This document shows positions 55,178-64,000 of a stretch of DNA of 64,000 bases, piece by piece (position 1 is the first letter of the stretch; every line of letters starts with the position of its first letter). This DNA comes from Claveliimonas acetigenes (GTDB taxonomy: Bacteria > Bacillota > Clostridia > Lachnospirales > Lachnospiraceae), in contig NZ_JAOQJU010000001.1 in the NCBI RefSeq assembly GCF_025567385.1, positions 372,001-436,000 of the forward strand, given 5' to 3'. The notes below the pieces were generated by a model. It worked only from the letters and a program-made list of their open reading frames with translations, did no database searches and was not told the DNA's origin. Both the position numbers and the translations under genes were made by a program.

Positions 55178-56917
55178 ATGAAACGGTTACTTGGATATTT
55201 AAAAGACTATAGATGCAGAACGGTGATAGCCCCTCTTTTTAAATGTCTGGAAGCATGCTTTGAGCTGCTGGTTCCGCTGGTTGTGGCAGACATGATTGAT
55301 AATGGGATACGTAGAGCCGATAATGCGTATATTTTAAGGATGGCAGGGCTTCTGGTGCTTTTGGCGCTGATAGGGCTCACGTGTTCTATTACGGCACAGT
55401 ATTTTGCGGCAAATGTGGCGATACGTGCCGGTACGAGTATGAGAAAGGATCTTTTCCGGCATATTCTGAGCCTGGAATATACAGATATAGATATGGAAGG
55501 GACTTCAACTCTGATTATACGTATGACATCAGATGTTAATCAGGTGCAGACGGGAGTGAATATGTTCCTCAGATTATTTATGCGTTCGCCTTTTATCGTA
55601 TTTGGAGCGATGATTATGGCATTTACGGTGGATAAAGAGGCTGCAATGACTTTTGTGGTAACTATTCCGGCATTGGCGGTGATCGTCTTTGCTGTTATGC
55701 TGTGTTCTATGCCTCTTTACAAGAAGGTGCAGAAGCAGTTGGATAAAGTGATGCTGATTACCCGCGAAAATCTTCTGGGTGTCAGAGTGGTGCGTGCATT
55801 TAACCGTCAACAGAACGAAAAGAAAGAATTTAAAAACGAAAACGATTTTTTAGTTTCTTCGCAAGTGTTTGTGGGAAAGATTTCAGCACTTTTAAATCCC
55901 TTGACTTATATTGTGGTGAATCTGGCGGTTATTCTCCTGCTTTATATCGGCGGGAAAAGAGTGGATACCGGAAGTCTCAGCCAGGGGCAGGTGGTTGCCC
56001 TGGTAAATTATATGCTGCAGATTCTGACAGAATTAATAAAACTGGCAGATTTGATTATCTTAATGTCAAAAGCATCTGCCTGTCTTTCCAGGATCAATAC
56101 GGTATTCGATATAAGACCGTCTGTGAAAAGCGGCGAGGACTCTGTGGGTATCAATACTCAGACGGAAGAATTACTGGTATTTGATAAGGTGAGCTTTTCC
56201 TATGCCGGAAGTAAGGAGCCGAGCCTGAAAAATGTGAATTTCAGCGTGAAAGCAGGAGATACCATTGGGGTTATCGGAGGAACCGGAAGTGGGAAAACGA
56301 CATTGGTGAATCTGATTCCAAGATTTTATGATGTAACGGAAGGAGAAATCCGTTTTAAAGGTGTACCGATAAAGAATCTGAATCTGGAGGAATTGAGACG
56401 GCGGATTGGAGTTGTGCCCCAGAAAGCAGTCCTTTTTAAAGGAATGCTTCGGGAAAATATGAAATGGGGAAAAAAAGATGCAGATGATACGGAAATCAGG
56501 AAGGCGTTGGAGATTGCACAGGCAGCAGAAATTGTGGAGAAGAAACGAGATGGATTAGATATGCCTGTAGAGCAGAATGGAAGAAACTTAAGTGGAGGGC
56601 AGAGGCAGCGGCTTACCATTGCAAGAGCCTTGGTACGGCAGCCGGAAATCCTGATATTGGATGATTCGGCATCTGCTTTGGATTTTGCTACAGATGCGGC
56701 ACTTCGGAAAGCAATCAGAGAAAATACAGAAAATATGACGGTTTTTCTTGTGTCCCAGCGCGCGGCTACCGTAAAAAATGCGGATAAGATTGTGGTATTG
56801 GATGATGGGAAGATTGCGGGAGTCGGAACGCATAGAGAGCTTCTGACCGACTGTCCAGTATATCAGGAAATCTGTCTGTCACAGTTTTCGGAAGAGGAGG
56901 TGATGCGCCATGCGTAA
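55178..56917 (+). CDS. ABC exporter subunit with degenerate ATP site
   Basis: 579 residues from ATG 55178 (TAGGAGAAG). Six transmembrane segments (about 20-310), then the ATPase: Walker A GGTGSGKTTL, Q-loop VVPQKAVLF, signature LSGGQRQR and Walker B ILILDDSASALD. The Glu after Walker B is Asp and the switch His is Gln (FLVSQRAATV), so this subunit has the non-hydrolysing half-site typical of heterodimeric exporters (TM287/288- or BmrC/D-type). Overlaps the partner gene by 8 bp. Confidence 0.93.
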   Translation: MKRLLGYLKDYRCRTVIAPLFKCLEACFELLVPLVVADMIDNGIRRADNAYILRMAGLLVLLALIGLTCSITAQYFAANVAIRAGTSMRKDLFRHILSLEYTDIDMEGTSTLIIRMTSDVNQVQTGVNMFLRLFMRSPFIVFGAMIMAFTVDKEAAMTFVVTIPALAVIVFAVMLCSMPLYKKVQKQLDKVMLITRENLLGVRVVRAFNRQQNEKKEFKNENDFLVSSQVFVGKISALLNPLTYIVVNLAVILLLYIGGKRVDTGSLSQGQVVALVNYMLQILTELIKLADLIILMSKASACLSRINTVFDIRPSVKSGEDSVGINTQTEELLVFDKVSFSYAGSKEPSLKNVNFSVKAGDTIGVIGGTGSGKTTLVNLIPRFYDVTEGEIRFKGVPIKNLNLEELRRRIGVVPQKAVLFKGMLRENMKWGKKDADDTEIRKALEIAQAAEIVEKKRDGLDMPVEQNGRNLSGGQRQRLTIARALVRQPEILILDDSASALDFATDAALRKAIRENTENMTVFLVSQRAATVKNADKIVVLDDGKIAGVGTHRELLTDCPVYQEICLSQFSEEEVMRHA

Positions 56918-58676
56918 AGAGGGAATTGCAAAACGAGGTGAGAAAAACAAGACAACGATCCGAAAAATTTTGAATTATATTTCCAAATATAAGGGAATGG
57001 TGTTGGCATCTGTAATCTTGGCGGCAATATCGGTAGTATTTACCCTGTATATACCAATTTTAATCGGGCAGGCGGTGGATCAGATTGTAGGACCGGGACA
57101 GGTCAATGCATCTGCGCTTTTTGTGATTTTAAAAAAAATATTGGTGGTATCCCTGATAACTGCCGGTGTTCAATGGATGAAGAATCATATTAATAACAGA
57201 GTAACTTATTACGTAGTGGAGGATATCCGCACGAAAGCATTTAATCATATCCAGGTGCTTCCCATCAGTTACCTGGACAGTCATCCTTCGGGAGATATTG
57301 TGAGTCGGATTATTACAGATACCGACCAGTTTTCCGAAGGGCTTCTGATGGGCTTTACACAGTTGTTTACAGGAGTGACGACTATTATTGGAACTTTGCT
57401 TTTTATGTTGAGTATTAATCCCGTTATTACGCTTGTAGTGGTTGCGGTAACGCCACTGTCCTTTTTTGTGGCAAGATTTATTGCCGGAAAGACTTTTACC
57501 ATGTTTAAATGTCAGTCAGAGACCAGGGGAGCCATTACGGCATTGACAGATGAAATGCTGGGAAATCTTAAGGTGGTGAAAGCATTTTCCCATGAGCAGG
57601 AAGCACAGAAGGAATTTGAAGAAATCAATGAAAGGCTGGCAGGATATTCTATGAAAGCGACATTTTTCTCATCCATCGTGAATCCGGCTACCAGATTTGT
57701 TAATTCCATCGTTTATGCAGCGGTAGGAGTGATAGGGGCACTTTTCGCTGTAAAAGGATTCATTACGGTTGGACAGCTTACCAGCTTCTTGAATTATGCC
57801 AATCAATACACGAAGCCCTTTAATGAAATATCAGGCGTCGTGACAGAGCTTCAAAATTCCATTGCGTCCGCCTCCAGAGTGTTTGAACTAATTGAGCAGC
57901 CTGCATTAAAAGAAGAAACAGGGGATAGCTGTGTACTGGGAGATGCGCAAGGGTATGTAGACATGCAGCATGTTGCTTTTAGTTATGAGGCAGATAAGAA
58001 ATTGATAGAAGATCTGAATCTTCATGCAGAACCCGGACAGAGAATAGCGATTGTGGGTCCCACCGGCTGCGGCAAGTCTACCTTAATTAACCTCTTAATG
58101 CGGTTTTATGAGGTTAATTCCGGAACAATTAAAATAGACAGTATGGATACCCGGAAAATTACCAGAGAAAGCTTGCGCGCAGGCTTTGGCATGGTATTAC
58201 AAGAAACCTGGTTGAAATCCAGTACAGTACGGGAAAATATAGCCTATGGAAAACCAGATGCCACGGAAGAAGAAATCATTCGCGCTGCAAAAGAGGCACA
58301 TTGTGATAGCTTTATCAGAAGAATGCCGGAAGGTTACGATACCGTACTTGGAGAAGACGGCGGTATGCTGTCACAGGGGCAAAAACAGCTTCTTTGCATC
58401 GCCAGAGTCATGCTCTGCCTTCCGCCAATGCTAATACTTGATGAGGCAACCTCATCCATTGACACGCGGACGGAACAGAAGATACAGAACGCTTTCGCCA
58501 AAATGATGGAAGGAAGAACCTCCTTCATCGTAGCCCACCGGCTATCCACCATCAAAGAAGCAGACGTCATCCTCGTCATGAAAGACGGAAACATCATCGA
58601 ACAAGGAACCCATCAAGAACTCCTCGCCCAAAACGGCTTCTACACCCAACTATACAACGCCCAATTTGCGCGTTAG
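56910..58676 (+). CDS. ABC exporter subunit with canonical ATP site
   Basis: 588 residues; starts inside the previous gene. Six transmembrane segments, then Walker A GPTGCGKSTL, Q-loop VLQETWLKS, signature LSQGQKQL, Walker B MLILDEATSSID and switch FIVAHRLST. All catalytic residues are intact, so this subunit carries the hydrolysing site. Together with the preceding protein it forms a heterodimeric multidrug- or lipid-type exporter; the substrate cannot be told. Confidence 0.94.
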   Translation: MRKEGIAKRGEKNKTTIRKILNYISKYKGMVLASVILAAISVVFTLYIPILIGQAVDQIVGPGQVNASALFVILKKILVVSLITAGVQWMKNHINNRVTYYVVEDIRTKAFNHIQVLPISYLDSHPSGDIVSRIITDTDQFSEGLLMGFTQLFTGVTTIIGTLLFMLSINPVITLVVVAVTPLSFFVARFIAGKTFTMFKCQSETRGAITALTDEMLGNLKVVKAFSHEQEAQKEFEEINERLAGYSMKATFFSSIVNPATRFVNSIVYAAVGVIGALFAVKGFITVGQLTSFLNYANQYTKPFNEISGVVTELQNSIASASRVFELIEQPALKEETGDSCVLGDAQGYVDMQHVAFSYEADKKLIEDLNLHAEPGQRIAIVGPTGCGKSTLINLLMRFYEVNSGTIKIDSMDTRKITRESLRAGFGMVLQETWLKSSTVRENIAYGKPDATEEEIIRAAKEAHCDSFIRRMPEGYDTVLGEDGGMLSQGQKQLLCIARVMLCLPPMLILDEATSSIDTRTEQKIQNAFAKMMEGRTSFIVAHRLSTIKEADVILVMKDGNIIEQGTHQELLAQNGFYTQLYNAQFAR

Positions 58677-58697
58677 GCATGAGCCGTGCAAAAATGG

Positions 58698-58750
58698 AAA
58701 GACGAACAATTGCGTGTGCTTGCACACTGGCAATTGTTCGTCTTTTTATT
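58698..58750 (+). terminator. Strong terminator after the ABC exporter genes
   Basis: AAAGACGAACAATTG (58698-58712) pairs with CAATTGTTCGTCTTT (58731-58745) perfectly, followed by TTATTTTTAT. Confidence 0.93.
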
Positions 58751-58752
58751 TT

Positions 58753-58897
58753 TATAGGGCGAAGCCCGCGGACCGAGGTTTCGCGGAGCGAAAGCGAGGT
58801 ACGAGCACGGCGAGAGTGTATAGGGCGAAGCCCGCGGACCGAGGTTTCGCGGAGCGAAAGCGAGGTACGAGCACGGCGAGAGTGTATAGGGCGAAGC
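58753..58897. repeat. Tandem 66-bp GC-rich repeat, 2.2 copies
   Basis: Units start at 58753, 58819 and 58885 (partial) with TATAGGGCGAAGC. Each holds GCGAAGCCCGCGGACCGAGG and related GCG/CGC-rich palindromic pieces. Both strands are open through it because the period is a multiple of 3, but no ribosome site or codon bias supports coding. Confidence 0.9.
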
Positions 58898-58905
58898 TAA
58901 AAACT

Positions 58906-59079
58906 GTATCAGTTCAGCCATAACAGCTCGAATTAGCTGCTTCGCAGCTTATTTCGCCGCGTACGCGGCGAAATTCTCGCTTATGGCAGAGCGCCATATA
59001 CAAAGTACACAAAAAGTCTTCATTTTCAAACAAGTTTGAAATCAGATTTTTGTGACTTTGTGCATGGCTGAACTGATAC
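58906..59079. repeat. 174-bp element with perfect 16-bp terminal inverted repeats
   Basis: GTATCAGTTCAGCCAT (58906-58921) and ATGGCTGAACTGATAC (59064-59079) bound the element. Inside are the palindrome TTCGCCGCGTACGCGGCGAA (58950-58970 region) and a long imperfect stem built on CACAAAAAGTCT/AGATTTTTGTG. No ORF. A near copy of the terminal repeat lies in the cotJ terminator loop (35294-35309). Confidence 0.85.
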
Positions 59080-59200
59080 TAAAAATTGTCAAGGGCTAAA
59101 ACTTTATTAAATTTCATCCCCATGCGAATAGCAAAAGTGCATAATGAGAATCATTTTACTAGATTTAAAATTACTTCATACATCTAGGAGGGTACTTATT

Positions 59201-59977
59201 ATGGCACAGGGTAAGGTTGAGATATGCGGTGTAAATACGGCGAAGCTTCCCGTCCTCAATGACAAGGAAAAAGAGGCGTTGTTTGCACGGATTAAGGAAG
59301 GGGATGAATCGGCGAAAGAAGAGTATATCAAAGGAAATTTAAGGCTTGTTCTAAGTGTGATAAAGCGCTTCTCAAATAGTAATGAGAATCCGGATGATCT
59401 GTTTCAGATTGGGTGTATTGGACTGATTAAAGCTATTAATAACTTTAACACAGAGTTAGATGTGAAATTTTCTACCTATGCGGTACCGATGATCATCGGG
59501 GAAATCCGAAGGTACATGCGGGACAACAATACAATCCGCGTCAGCCGTTCACTTCGGGATACGGCATATAAAGCGATTTATGCAAAAGAAAATTATGTGA
59601 AACGGAATCTGAAGGAGCCCACCGTACAGGAAATTGCAGAAGAAATTGGCATATCAAAAGAAGATATAGTATTTGCCCTGGATGCAATCCAGACGCCTAT
59701 GAGTTTGCAGGAGCCTGTTTATAACGACGGGGGAGATGCCTTATATGTGATGGATCAGCTTAGTGATAAGAAAAATAAAGAAGAAAAATGGGTAGAAGAC
59801 CTGGCGTTGGAGGCTGCTATGGAGCATCTGGGCGAGCGGGAGAAATATATTATTGAATTGCGGTTTTTTGAAGGCAAGACACAGATGGAGGTAGCAAAAG
59901 AAATTAAAATATCGCAGGCACAGGTGAGCAGGTTGGAGAAAAATGCATTGCGCACAATGAAGCAGTACCTGAGCTGA
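59201..59977 (+). CDS. sigG: RNA polymerase sigma-G (forespore)
   Basis: 258 residues from ATG 59201 (CTAGGAGGG). The N-terminal VEICGVNTAKLPVL is typical of SigG. Region 2: YIKGNLRLVLSVIKRFSNSNENPDDLFQIGCIGLIKAINNFNTELDVKFSTYAVPMIIGEIRRYMRD. Region 3: PTVQEIAEEIGISKEDIVFALDA. Region 4: TQMEVAKEIKISQAQVSRLEKNALRTM. Controls late forespore genes. In most Clostridia it directly follows sigE; here 5.8 kb with an MBL protein and exporter genes lie between. Confidence 0.96.
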   Translation: MAQGKVEICGVNTAKLPVLNDKEKEALFARIKEGDESAKEEYIKGNLRLVLSVIKRFSNSNENPDDLFQIGCIGLIKAINNFNTELDVKFSTYAVPMIIGEIRRYMRDNNTIRVSRSLRDTAYKAIYAKENYVKRNLKEPTVQEIAEEIGISKEDIVFALDAIQTPMSLQEPVYNDGGDALYVMDQLSDKKNKEEKWVEDLALEAAMEHLGEREKYIIELRFFEGKTQMEVAKEIKISQAQVSRLEKNALRTMKQYLS

Positions 59978-60143
59978 ATATAGCGGATTTTAGCAGGATA
60001 GATTTAGAAAAAACAGGACAAAAACAGAATGAAAGTAAGCCGGGGATGCGGGAAAGAATTATTTTACTGCATCTCCGGTTAAATTGTTGTTGAAAATTCT
60101 TACGGTTCATACTATGATAAATGCAAGAAGAAAGGAGCAGTGT

Positions 60144-60791
60144 ATGAGAGCTTGTATATTTGATCTGGACGGAACATTAACCAATACATTGGAATCCTTA
60201 ACATATTCCGTAAATGAGACATTAAAGGAAATGGGACTTAGAACAATCTCAAGTGAACAGTGCCGGCAGTTTGTCGGAAATGGGGCACGCTGTCTGATGA
60301 AGAGGGCGCTTCAGGTGTCCGGCGATGAGAATGCCGGGAGGCTGGAGGAAGGCATGAAGGTATATGGGCGAATATTTGGCGCTAATTGTACATATCATGT
60401 AACACCCTATGAAGGGATTCCGGAGATGCTGGACGAATTAAAAAAGCGGGGAATGAAGCTGGGTGTGCTGTCAAATAAACCACATGGACAGACAGTGGAT
60501 GTGGCAGAGAAGATTTTCGGCAGCGGAATGTTTGATGAGATACAAGGGCAGAGTGAATCCCTTGCAAGGAAGCCCGATCCGGCAGGCGTGTTTTATCTGC
60601 TTGAAAAGATGCAGATATCGAAAGAAGAGTGTCTGTATATCGGGGATTCTGAGGTGGATATTGCAACAGGCAGTGCTGCGGGTGTAAAAAGCGTAGGTGT
60701 CAGTTGGGGGTTCCGTTCCAGGGAAACATTAAAAGAAGCAGGGGCACAGATTATTATTGATGTCCCACAGGAATTATTACAGTATGTGTAA
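60144..60791 (+). CDS. HAD hydrolase, phosphoglycolate phosphatase-like
   Basis: 215 residues from ATG 60144 (AAAGGAG). Motif I FDLDGTLTNT, a helical cap (about 15-80, GNGARCLMKRALQVSG), motif II GVLSNKP, motif III Lys in ARKPDPAGV and motif IV YIGDSEVDIATGSAAG. Gph/PpaX type; removes phosphate from small metabolites such as 2-phosphoglycolate. Substrate not shown by the sequence. Confidence 0.92.
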   Translation: MRACIFDLDGTLTNTLESLTYSVNETLKEMGLRTISSEQCRQFVGNGARCLMKRALQVSGDENAGRLEEGMKVYGRIFGANCTYHVTPYEGIPEMLDELKKRGMKLGVLSNKPHGQTVDVAEKIFGSGMFDEIQGQSESLARKPDPAGVFYLLEKMQISKEECLYIGDSEVDIATGSAAGVKSVGVSWGFRSRETLKEAGAQIIIDVPQELLQYV

Positions 60792-60857
60792 TGAAAGAAC
60801 GCTATTGCGGCAGAGAGGCGTTTCATAAGGTGAGAGATTTAAGGGAGGATATTAGTT

Positions 60858-61121
60858 ATGTATGAGTATGATGAAGAATGTTTGAAAACTTTTTTGGAGA
60901 AGCAATTGCAGTTGTTTGATGAGCCGGTGGCGGAGACGCTGGAAGAAGCAGAAGCATTTTTGGAAGATTGTATTGCGGTAATCGTGGACAGTATCCAGGA
61001 TGTAAAGACTTTCTTTGAAGAAGAAGGAATGGATGTGGATGATATGTCTATGGAAGAATTGGAGGAAGCTTCAGAAGTATTCCCATTGCCAAATGGCCAG
61101 TATTTGATTGTAGAGGGATAA
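60858..61121 (+). CDS. Small acidic protein of unknown function
   Basis: 87 residues, GGGAGGAT before ATG 60858. Very acidic, with helical EEAEAFLEDCIAVIVDSIQDVKTFFEEEGMDVDDMSMEELEE and an ending LPNGQYLIVEG. No metal or catalytic motif recognised. It converges with the gene at 61152 over a shared terminator. Confidence 0.85.
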   Translation: MYEYDEECLKTFLEKQLQLFDEPVAETLEEAEAFLEDCIAVIVDSIQDVKTFFEEEGMDVDDMSMEELEEASEVFPLPNGQYLIVEG

Positions 61122-61140
61122 GGTTTCCTGTTACAGGAAG

Positions 61141-61172
61141 AAAAGCCGCTGCTATTTTGCCGCGGCTTTTTT
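61141..61172. terminator. Bidirectional terminator
   Basis: AAAAGCCGC (61141-61149) pairs with GCGGCTTTT (61162-61170) and is flanked by A- and T-runs, so it works on both strands. The stop codon of the minus-strand gene lies in the loop. Confidence 0.85.
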
Positions 61173-61583
61173 AATGGCGTCATCAATTGCATTAATGATG
61201 ACCTGAGAAGTGTAGGGACTGTCGGAGGAATATTCAATATTATCCAGAGATTGTTTCTCATAGATCTGTTCGGCGATATCTTCGATCGTTGGCTGAATCA
61301 GAGGATACATAGTAGTTACGGTTTCATCCAGATTGGAAAAGCGGATGGAGTTAATGTGCGATTCGTCTACAGTTACCTCTACTTCCAGCGGAGTATTATT
61401 CAGAGTGACCGTAGAAGTATAGATTCCGGGCATATATTTTTCTTCTGCCGTTTTGGAATCTTTGCTGTGAGGAAGAAACATAAAAATAAGCAAAAGAATT
61501 AAAACTATGGCTAACACGGCAAAAAGTACCGTGTAAATAATTTCTTTCATATGTAATACAACGATTTTGGTTTTGGAACCCAT
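61152..61583 (-). CDS. Membrane-anchored FMN-binding-domain-like protein
   Basis: 143 residues from ATG 61583 (GGGAGGG upstream; longer in-frame starts have none). One transmembrane helix (IIYTVLFAVLAIVLILLLIFMFL, about 14-36), then an outside domain YMPGIYTSTVTLNNTPLEVEVTVDESHINSIRFSN ... SSDSPYTSQVIINAIDDAIKKA. The strand pattern and the SxxxTS...AI..A end resemble FMN_bind domains, where the Thr carries flavin covalently; the usual SGAT form is not clear. Function uncertain. Confidence 0.75.
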   Translation of the reverse strand: MGSKTKIVVLHMKEIIYTVLFAVLAIVLILLLIFMFLPHSKDSKTAEEKYMPGIYTSTVTLNNTPLEVEVTVDESHINSIRFSNLDETVTTMYPLIQPTIEDIAEQIYEKQSLDNIEYSSDSPYTSQVIINAIDDAIKKAAAK

Positions 61584-61731
61584 AAAGCCCTCCCGTATCT
61601 GGAAATTATAGTTTTGCTTTTTATAATATATGAACCTTTGGGAAAAAATATTCCGGTGGTAATTTTCCTGGTGACAAAAGGAAATGCTTCTTGTAGAATG
61701 GAGGGCAGAGGTCAAAAAGGAGGAAACAGCT

Positions 61732-62316
61732 ATGTTTATTATTGTCGGACTCGGAAATCCCACGCTTCAGTATGAGGGAACCAGACATAACGTGGGATTT
61801 GACGTCATAGATAAAATTGCAGCGGAATATAATATTTCCGTAGATTATAGAAAGAGCAGGGCATATATAGGAAAAGGGATTATTAACGGGCAGAAGGTGA
61901 TTCTGGCAAAGCCGCAGACTTATATGAATTTAAGCGGCGAGAGTGTTCGCAGCCTGGTGGATTATTATAAAGTGGACGAGGAGAGTGAATTGCTGGTAAT
62001 ATACGATGACGTCAGCCTCGATGTGGGACAGCTTCGCATTCGGAAAAAAGGAAGTGCAGGAGGGCATAATGGAATTAAGAGTATCATTTCTCATCTGGGA
62101 ACGGATGTGTTCCAGAGAATAAAAGTAGGTGTTGGAGAAAAGCCGAAGAACTATGATTTGGCAGATTATGTTCTCGGACATTTTTCAAAGGCAGAGAAAG
62201 AGCTGATGGAAGAAGGATATGATTGTGCTGTCAATGCGGTTTCATTGATTGTAGCGGGTGAGGTGGATACTGCCATGAATGAATATAATAAAAAAATAAA
62301 AAAGATAAAGGAGTAG
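61732..62316 (+). CDS. pth: Peptidyl-tRNA hydrolase
   Basis: 194 residues from ATG 61732 (AGGAGG upstream). IIVGLGNPTLQYEGTRHNVGFDVID with catalytic His19, LAKPQTYMNLSGESV, LLVIYDDVSLDVGQLRIRKKGSAGGHNGIKSI and RIKVGVGEKP. Frees peptides from peptidyl-tRNAs. It comes directly before mfd, a common order in Firmicutes. Confidence 0.97.
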   Translation: MFIIVGLGNPTLQYEGTRHNVGFDVIDKIAAEYNISVDYRKSRAYIGKGIINGQKVILAKPQTYMNLSGESVRSLVDYYKVDEESELLVIYDDVSLDVGQLRIRKKGSAGGHNGIKSIISHLGTDVFQRIKVGVGEKPKNYDLADYVLGHFSKAEKELMEEGYDCAVNAVSLIVAGEVDTAMNEYNKKIKKIKE

Positions 62317-62320
62317 GGTT

Positions 62321-64000
62321 ATGCAAGCCTTAATAAGGCCGCTTTCTGAATTGGCGGAATATGAGGAAATCCGGAAGCATCGTAGGGACAATCCGGGAGT
62401 GATTCAGATCACAGGGTGTGTGAATTCGCAAAAAACACATATGATGTATGCGCTGAGCGATGGCTGTAAATATAAAGTCATCGTTTGTTCTGGTGAAATG
62501 AGAGCGAAGCAGGTCTATGAAGAGTATCATTTTCTGGACAATAATACCTTTTACTATCCGGCAAAAGATTTTCTGTTCTATCAGGCAGACCTTCGTGGAA
62601 AAGAGCTTTTGAAACAGAGGATGTCGGTGGTAAAAGCGCTGATGGAAAAAGAAGAAATTACGGTGGTAACAGAATTTGACGGCTTTATGGATGCGCTGCT
62701 TCCGAAGGAAATGATTTTGCAGCGTACCTTGACGATTACAAATGCCGGGAGTATTCACCTGGATGAAATAGAAAGACAGCTTGCGTTTATTGGATATGAA
62801 AGAGAAAGCCAGGTAGAGGTGCCGGGACAGTTTGCAGTAAGAGGCGGAATTTTGGATATTTATCCATTAACAGAAGAATTGCCTGTACGAATTGAACTAT
62901 GGGGGGATGAGGTGGATTCTATCCGTACTTTCGATGTTGACAGCCAGAGATCAATAGAAAATCTGGCAGAAATCCGGGTTTATCCGGCAGATGAGTTCAT
63001 TTCGGAGGAGGTCGGGAGAGTATCTTTTCTTGAGTATTTTGACGAGGATTCATTAATCCTTTTTTTGGATGAGCCGTCAAGGCTGGTGGAAAGAGGCGAA
63101 GCAATTGAGCAGGAATTTACGGAGGCGCAGGCGAAGCGCCTGGAGAATGGATATGATGTCACGGATACGGAAATGGAATTGTACTGTACAAAAGATGTAA
63201 TAAAGAAGATGAACCGCTATCCTGCCATTGGCTTTTCTTCTTTGGATATGAAGATGGCAGACTTTAAAATACGGCAAAGGTACGCACTGCAGGTAAAGGG
63301 GGTAAACCCTTATAATAACAGCTTTGAAATGCTGACGAGAGACCTGAAAAAATTGAAACGCAGCGGTTACAGAGTGGTGCTCCTTTCCGGCTCCAGAACC
63401 AGAGCAAAGCGTTTGGCGGAAGATCTCAGGGATTACAACCTGAGCAGCTTTTATAGTGATGATATGGACAGAGAAGTGCAGCCGGGGGAAATCATGACGG
63501 CATACGGATATGCGGCGGAAGGCTATGAATATCCTATGTTGAAATTTGTAGTCATCTCAGAAACGGATATTTTCGGGAAGGTAAAGAAAAAGCGGAAGCG
63601 TAAGACCTATGAAGGACGGAAAATCCAAAGCTTTTCAGAATTGAAGGCAGGAGATTATGTCGTACACGAAAACCATGGGCTGGGTATTTACCAGGGAATT
63701 GAGAAAATAGAAGTAGACAAGGTCGCAAAGGATTATATGAAAATATCTTATGCCAAGGGCGGCAACCTGTATATCCCGGCAACCCAGCTTGATTTGATAC
63801 AGAAATATGCCAGCGCGGATTCTAAGAAACCGAAGCTGAACCGGCTGGGAACCCAGGAGTGGACAAAGACGAAGAAAAAAGTCCGGGGTGCTGTTAAAGA
63901 GATTGCAAAGGATCTGGTGGAGCTTTATGCGGCAAGACAGCAGCAGGAAGGTTTTGTTTATGGAGAGGATACGGTCTGGCAGAGAGAATTCGAGGAAATG
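62321..64000 (+). CDS. mfd: Transcription-repair coupling factor Mfd (N-terminal part)
   Basis: 560 codons are present and the gene runs off the window. UvrB-like domain 1-3: ITGCVNSQKTHMMYAL, YYPAKDFLFYQADLRGKELLKQRM, FAVRGGILDIYPLTEELPVRIELWGDEVDSIRTFDVDSQRS. The RNA polymerase-interaction (CarD-like) domain starts FSELKAGDYVVHENHGLGIYQGIE and includes LYIPATQLDLIQKY. Helicase domains lie beyond the window. ATG 62321 follows AAGGAG and is 4 bp from the pth stop. Confidence 0.97.
   Translation, partial: MQALIRPLSELAEYEEIRKHRRDNPGVIQITGCVNSQKTHMMYALSDGCKYKVIVCSGEMRAKQVYEEYHFLDNNTFYYPAKDFLFYQADLRGKELLKQRMSVVKALMEKEEITVVTEFDGFMDALLPKEMILQRTLTITNAGSIHLDEIERQLAFIGYERESQVEVPGQFAVRGGILDIYPLTEELPVRIELWGDEVDSIRTFDVDSQRSIENLAEIRVYPADEFISEEVGRVSFLEYFDEDSLILFLDEPSRLVERGEAIEQEFTEAQAKRLENGYDVTDTEMELYCTKDVIKKMNRYPAIGFSSLDMKMADFKIRQRYALQVKGVNPYNNSFEMLTRDLKKLKRSGYRVVLLSGSRTRAKRLAEDLRDYNLSSFYSDDMDREVQPGEIMTAYGYAAEGYEYPMLKFVVISETDIFGKVKKKRKRKTYEGRKIQSFSELKAGDYVVHENHGLGIYQGIEKIEVDKVAKDYMKISYAKGGNLYIPATQLDLIQKYASADSKKPKLNRLGTQEWTKTKKKVRGAVKEIAKDLVELYAARQQQEGFVYGEDTVWQREFEEM

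Noticed and set aside
58666..58923. ORFs on both strands through the 66-bp tandem repeat
   Set aside because: The period is divisible by three, which keeps frames open. There is no ribosome site and the plus frame starts inside the terminator region of the ABC genes.
59110..59160. Sigma-F/G-type promoter before sigG
   Set aside because: GAATA and CATTTTA-like elements exist but no pair has the proper spacing.

Overview
The window looks like a chromosome segment of a spore-forming Clostridia of the Lachnospiraceae type. The evidence is the dcw cluster running straight into spoIIGA-sigE and then sigG, the cotJABC spore-coat operon, moderate GC, and strong GGAGG ribosome sites with frequent TTG/GTG starts. 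Three blocks are visible.

Block 1 (1-1096, resumed at 34843-35340) is host DNA: the 3' end of a PDZ-domain HtrA-type protein, a terminator, then cotJA, cotJB and cotJC. cotJC is cut in two inside the codons of its conserved metal-binding motif by a 33.7 kb prophage. The two halves share the 8-bp core CGGAAGAA. Joining them at that core recreates one continuous 203-codon reading frame.

Block 2 (1089-34842) is the prophage. From the left it has a large serine recombinase (minus strand), a candidate type I toxin-antitoxin pair, a membrane protein of unknown role, a repressor/early-promoter switch, many small early genes, an HUH replication initiator, an RNase H-like protein, HNH and HAD proteins, a DNA-modification cluster (dam with an in-frame TGA, a C5-cytosine methyltransferase, a methyltransferase remnant, a PAPS-reductase-like protein), a late regulator and late promoter region, an AT-richer head-tail module (portal, MuF protein with a C-terminal CdiA-like nuclease domain, TerL, scaffold, capsid, connectors, tail tube, frameshifted tail chaperones, tape measure, Dit), then a GC-richer tail-tip, holin, HicAB, tail fibre and endolysin module. 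It resembles an intact siphovirus with a few decayed genes.

Block 3 (35341-64000) is host core genome. It holds a TPP riboswitch with thiC, tRNA-Ser(CGA), an FtsW/SpoVE paralogue, a DegV protein, a small membrane protein, the MraZ-box promoter and mraZ-rsmH-ftsL-like-pbp-pbp-mraY-murD-ftsW-ftsQ-ftsZ, then spoIIGA-sigE behind a promoter with the 22-bp spacing and Spo0A-box layout known for spoIIG. These are followed by a beta-CASP RNase-like protein, a heterodimeric ABC exporter, a repeat-rich intergenic region, sigG, a HAD phosphatase, small conserved proteins, pth and the first part of mfd.

The most interesting reading is that the prophage is an intervening element in a sporulation gene. 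Precise excision by its own recombinase would restore cotJC, as the skin element does for sigK in Bacillus. The sequence proves the split and the reading-frame restoration. Sporulation-timed excision is an inference.
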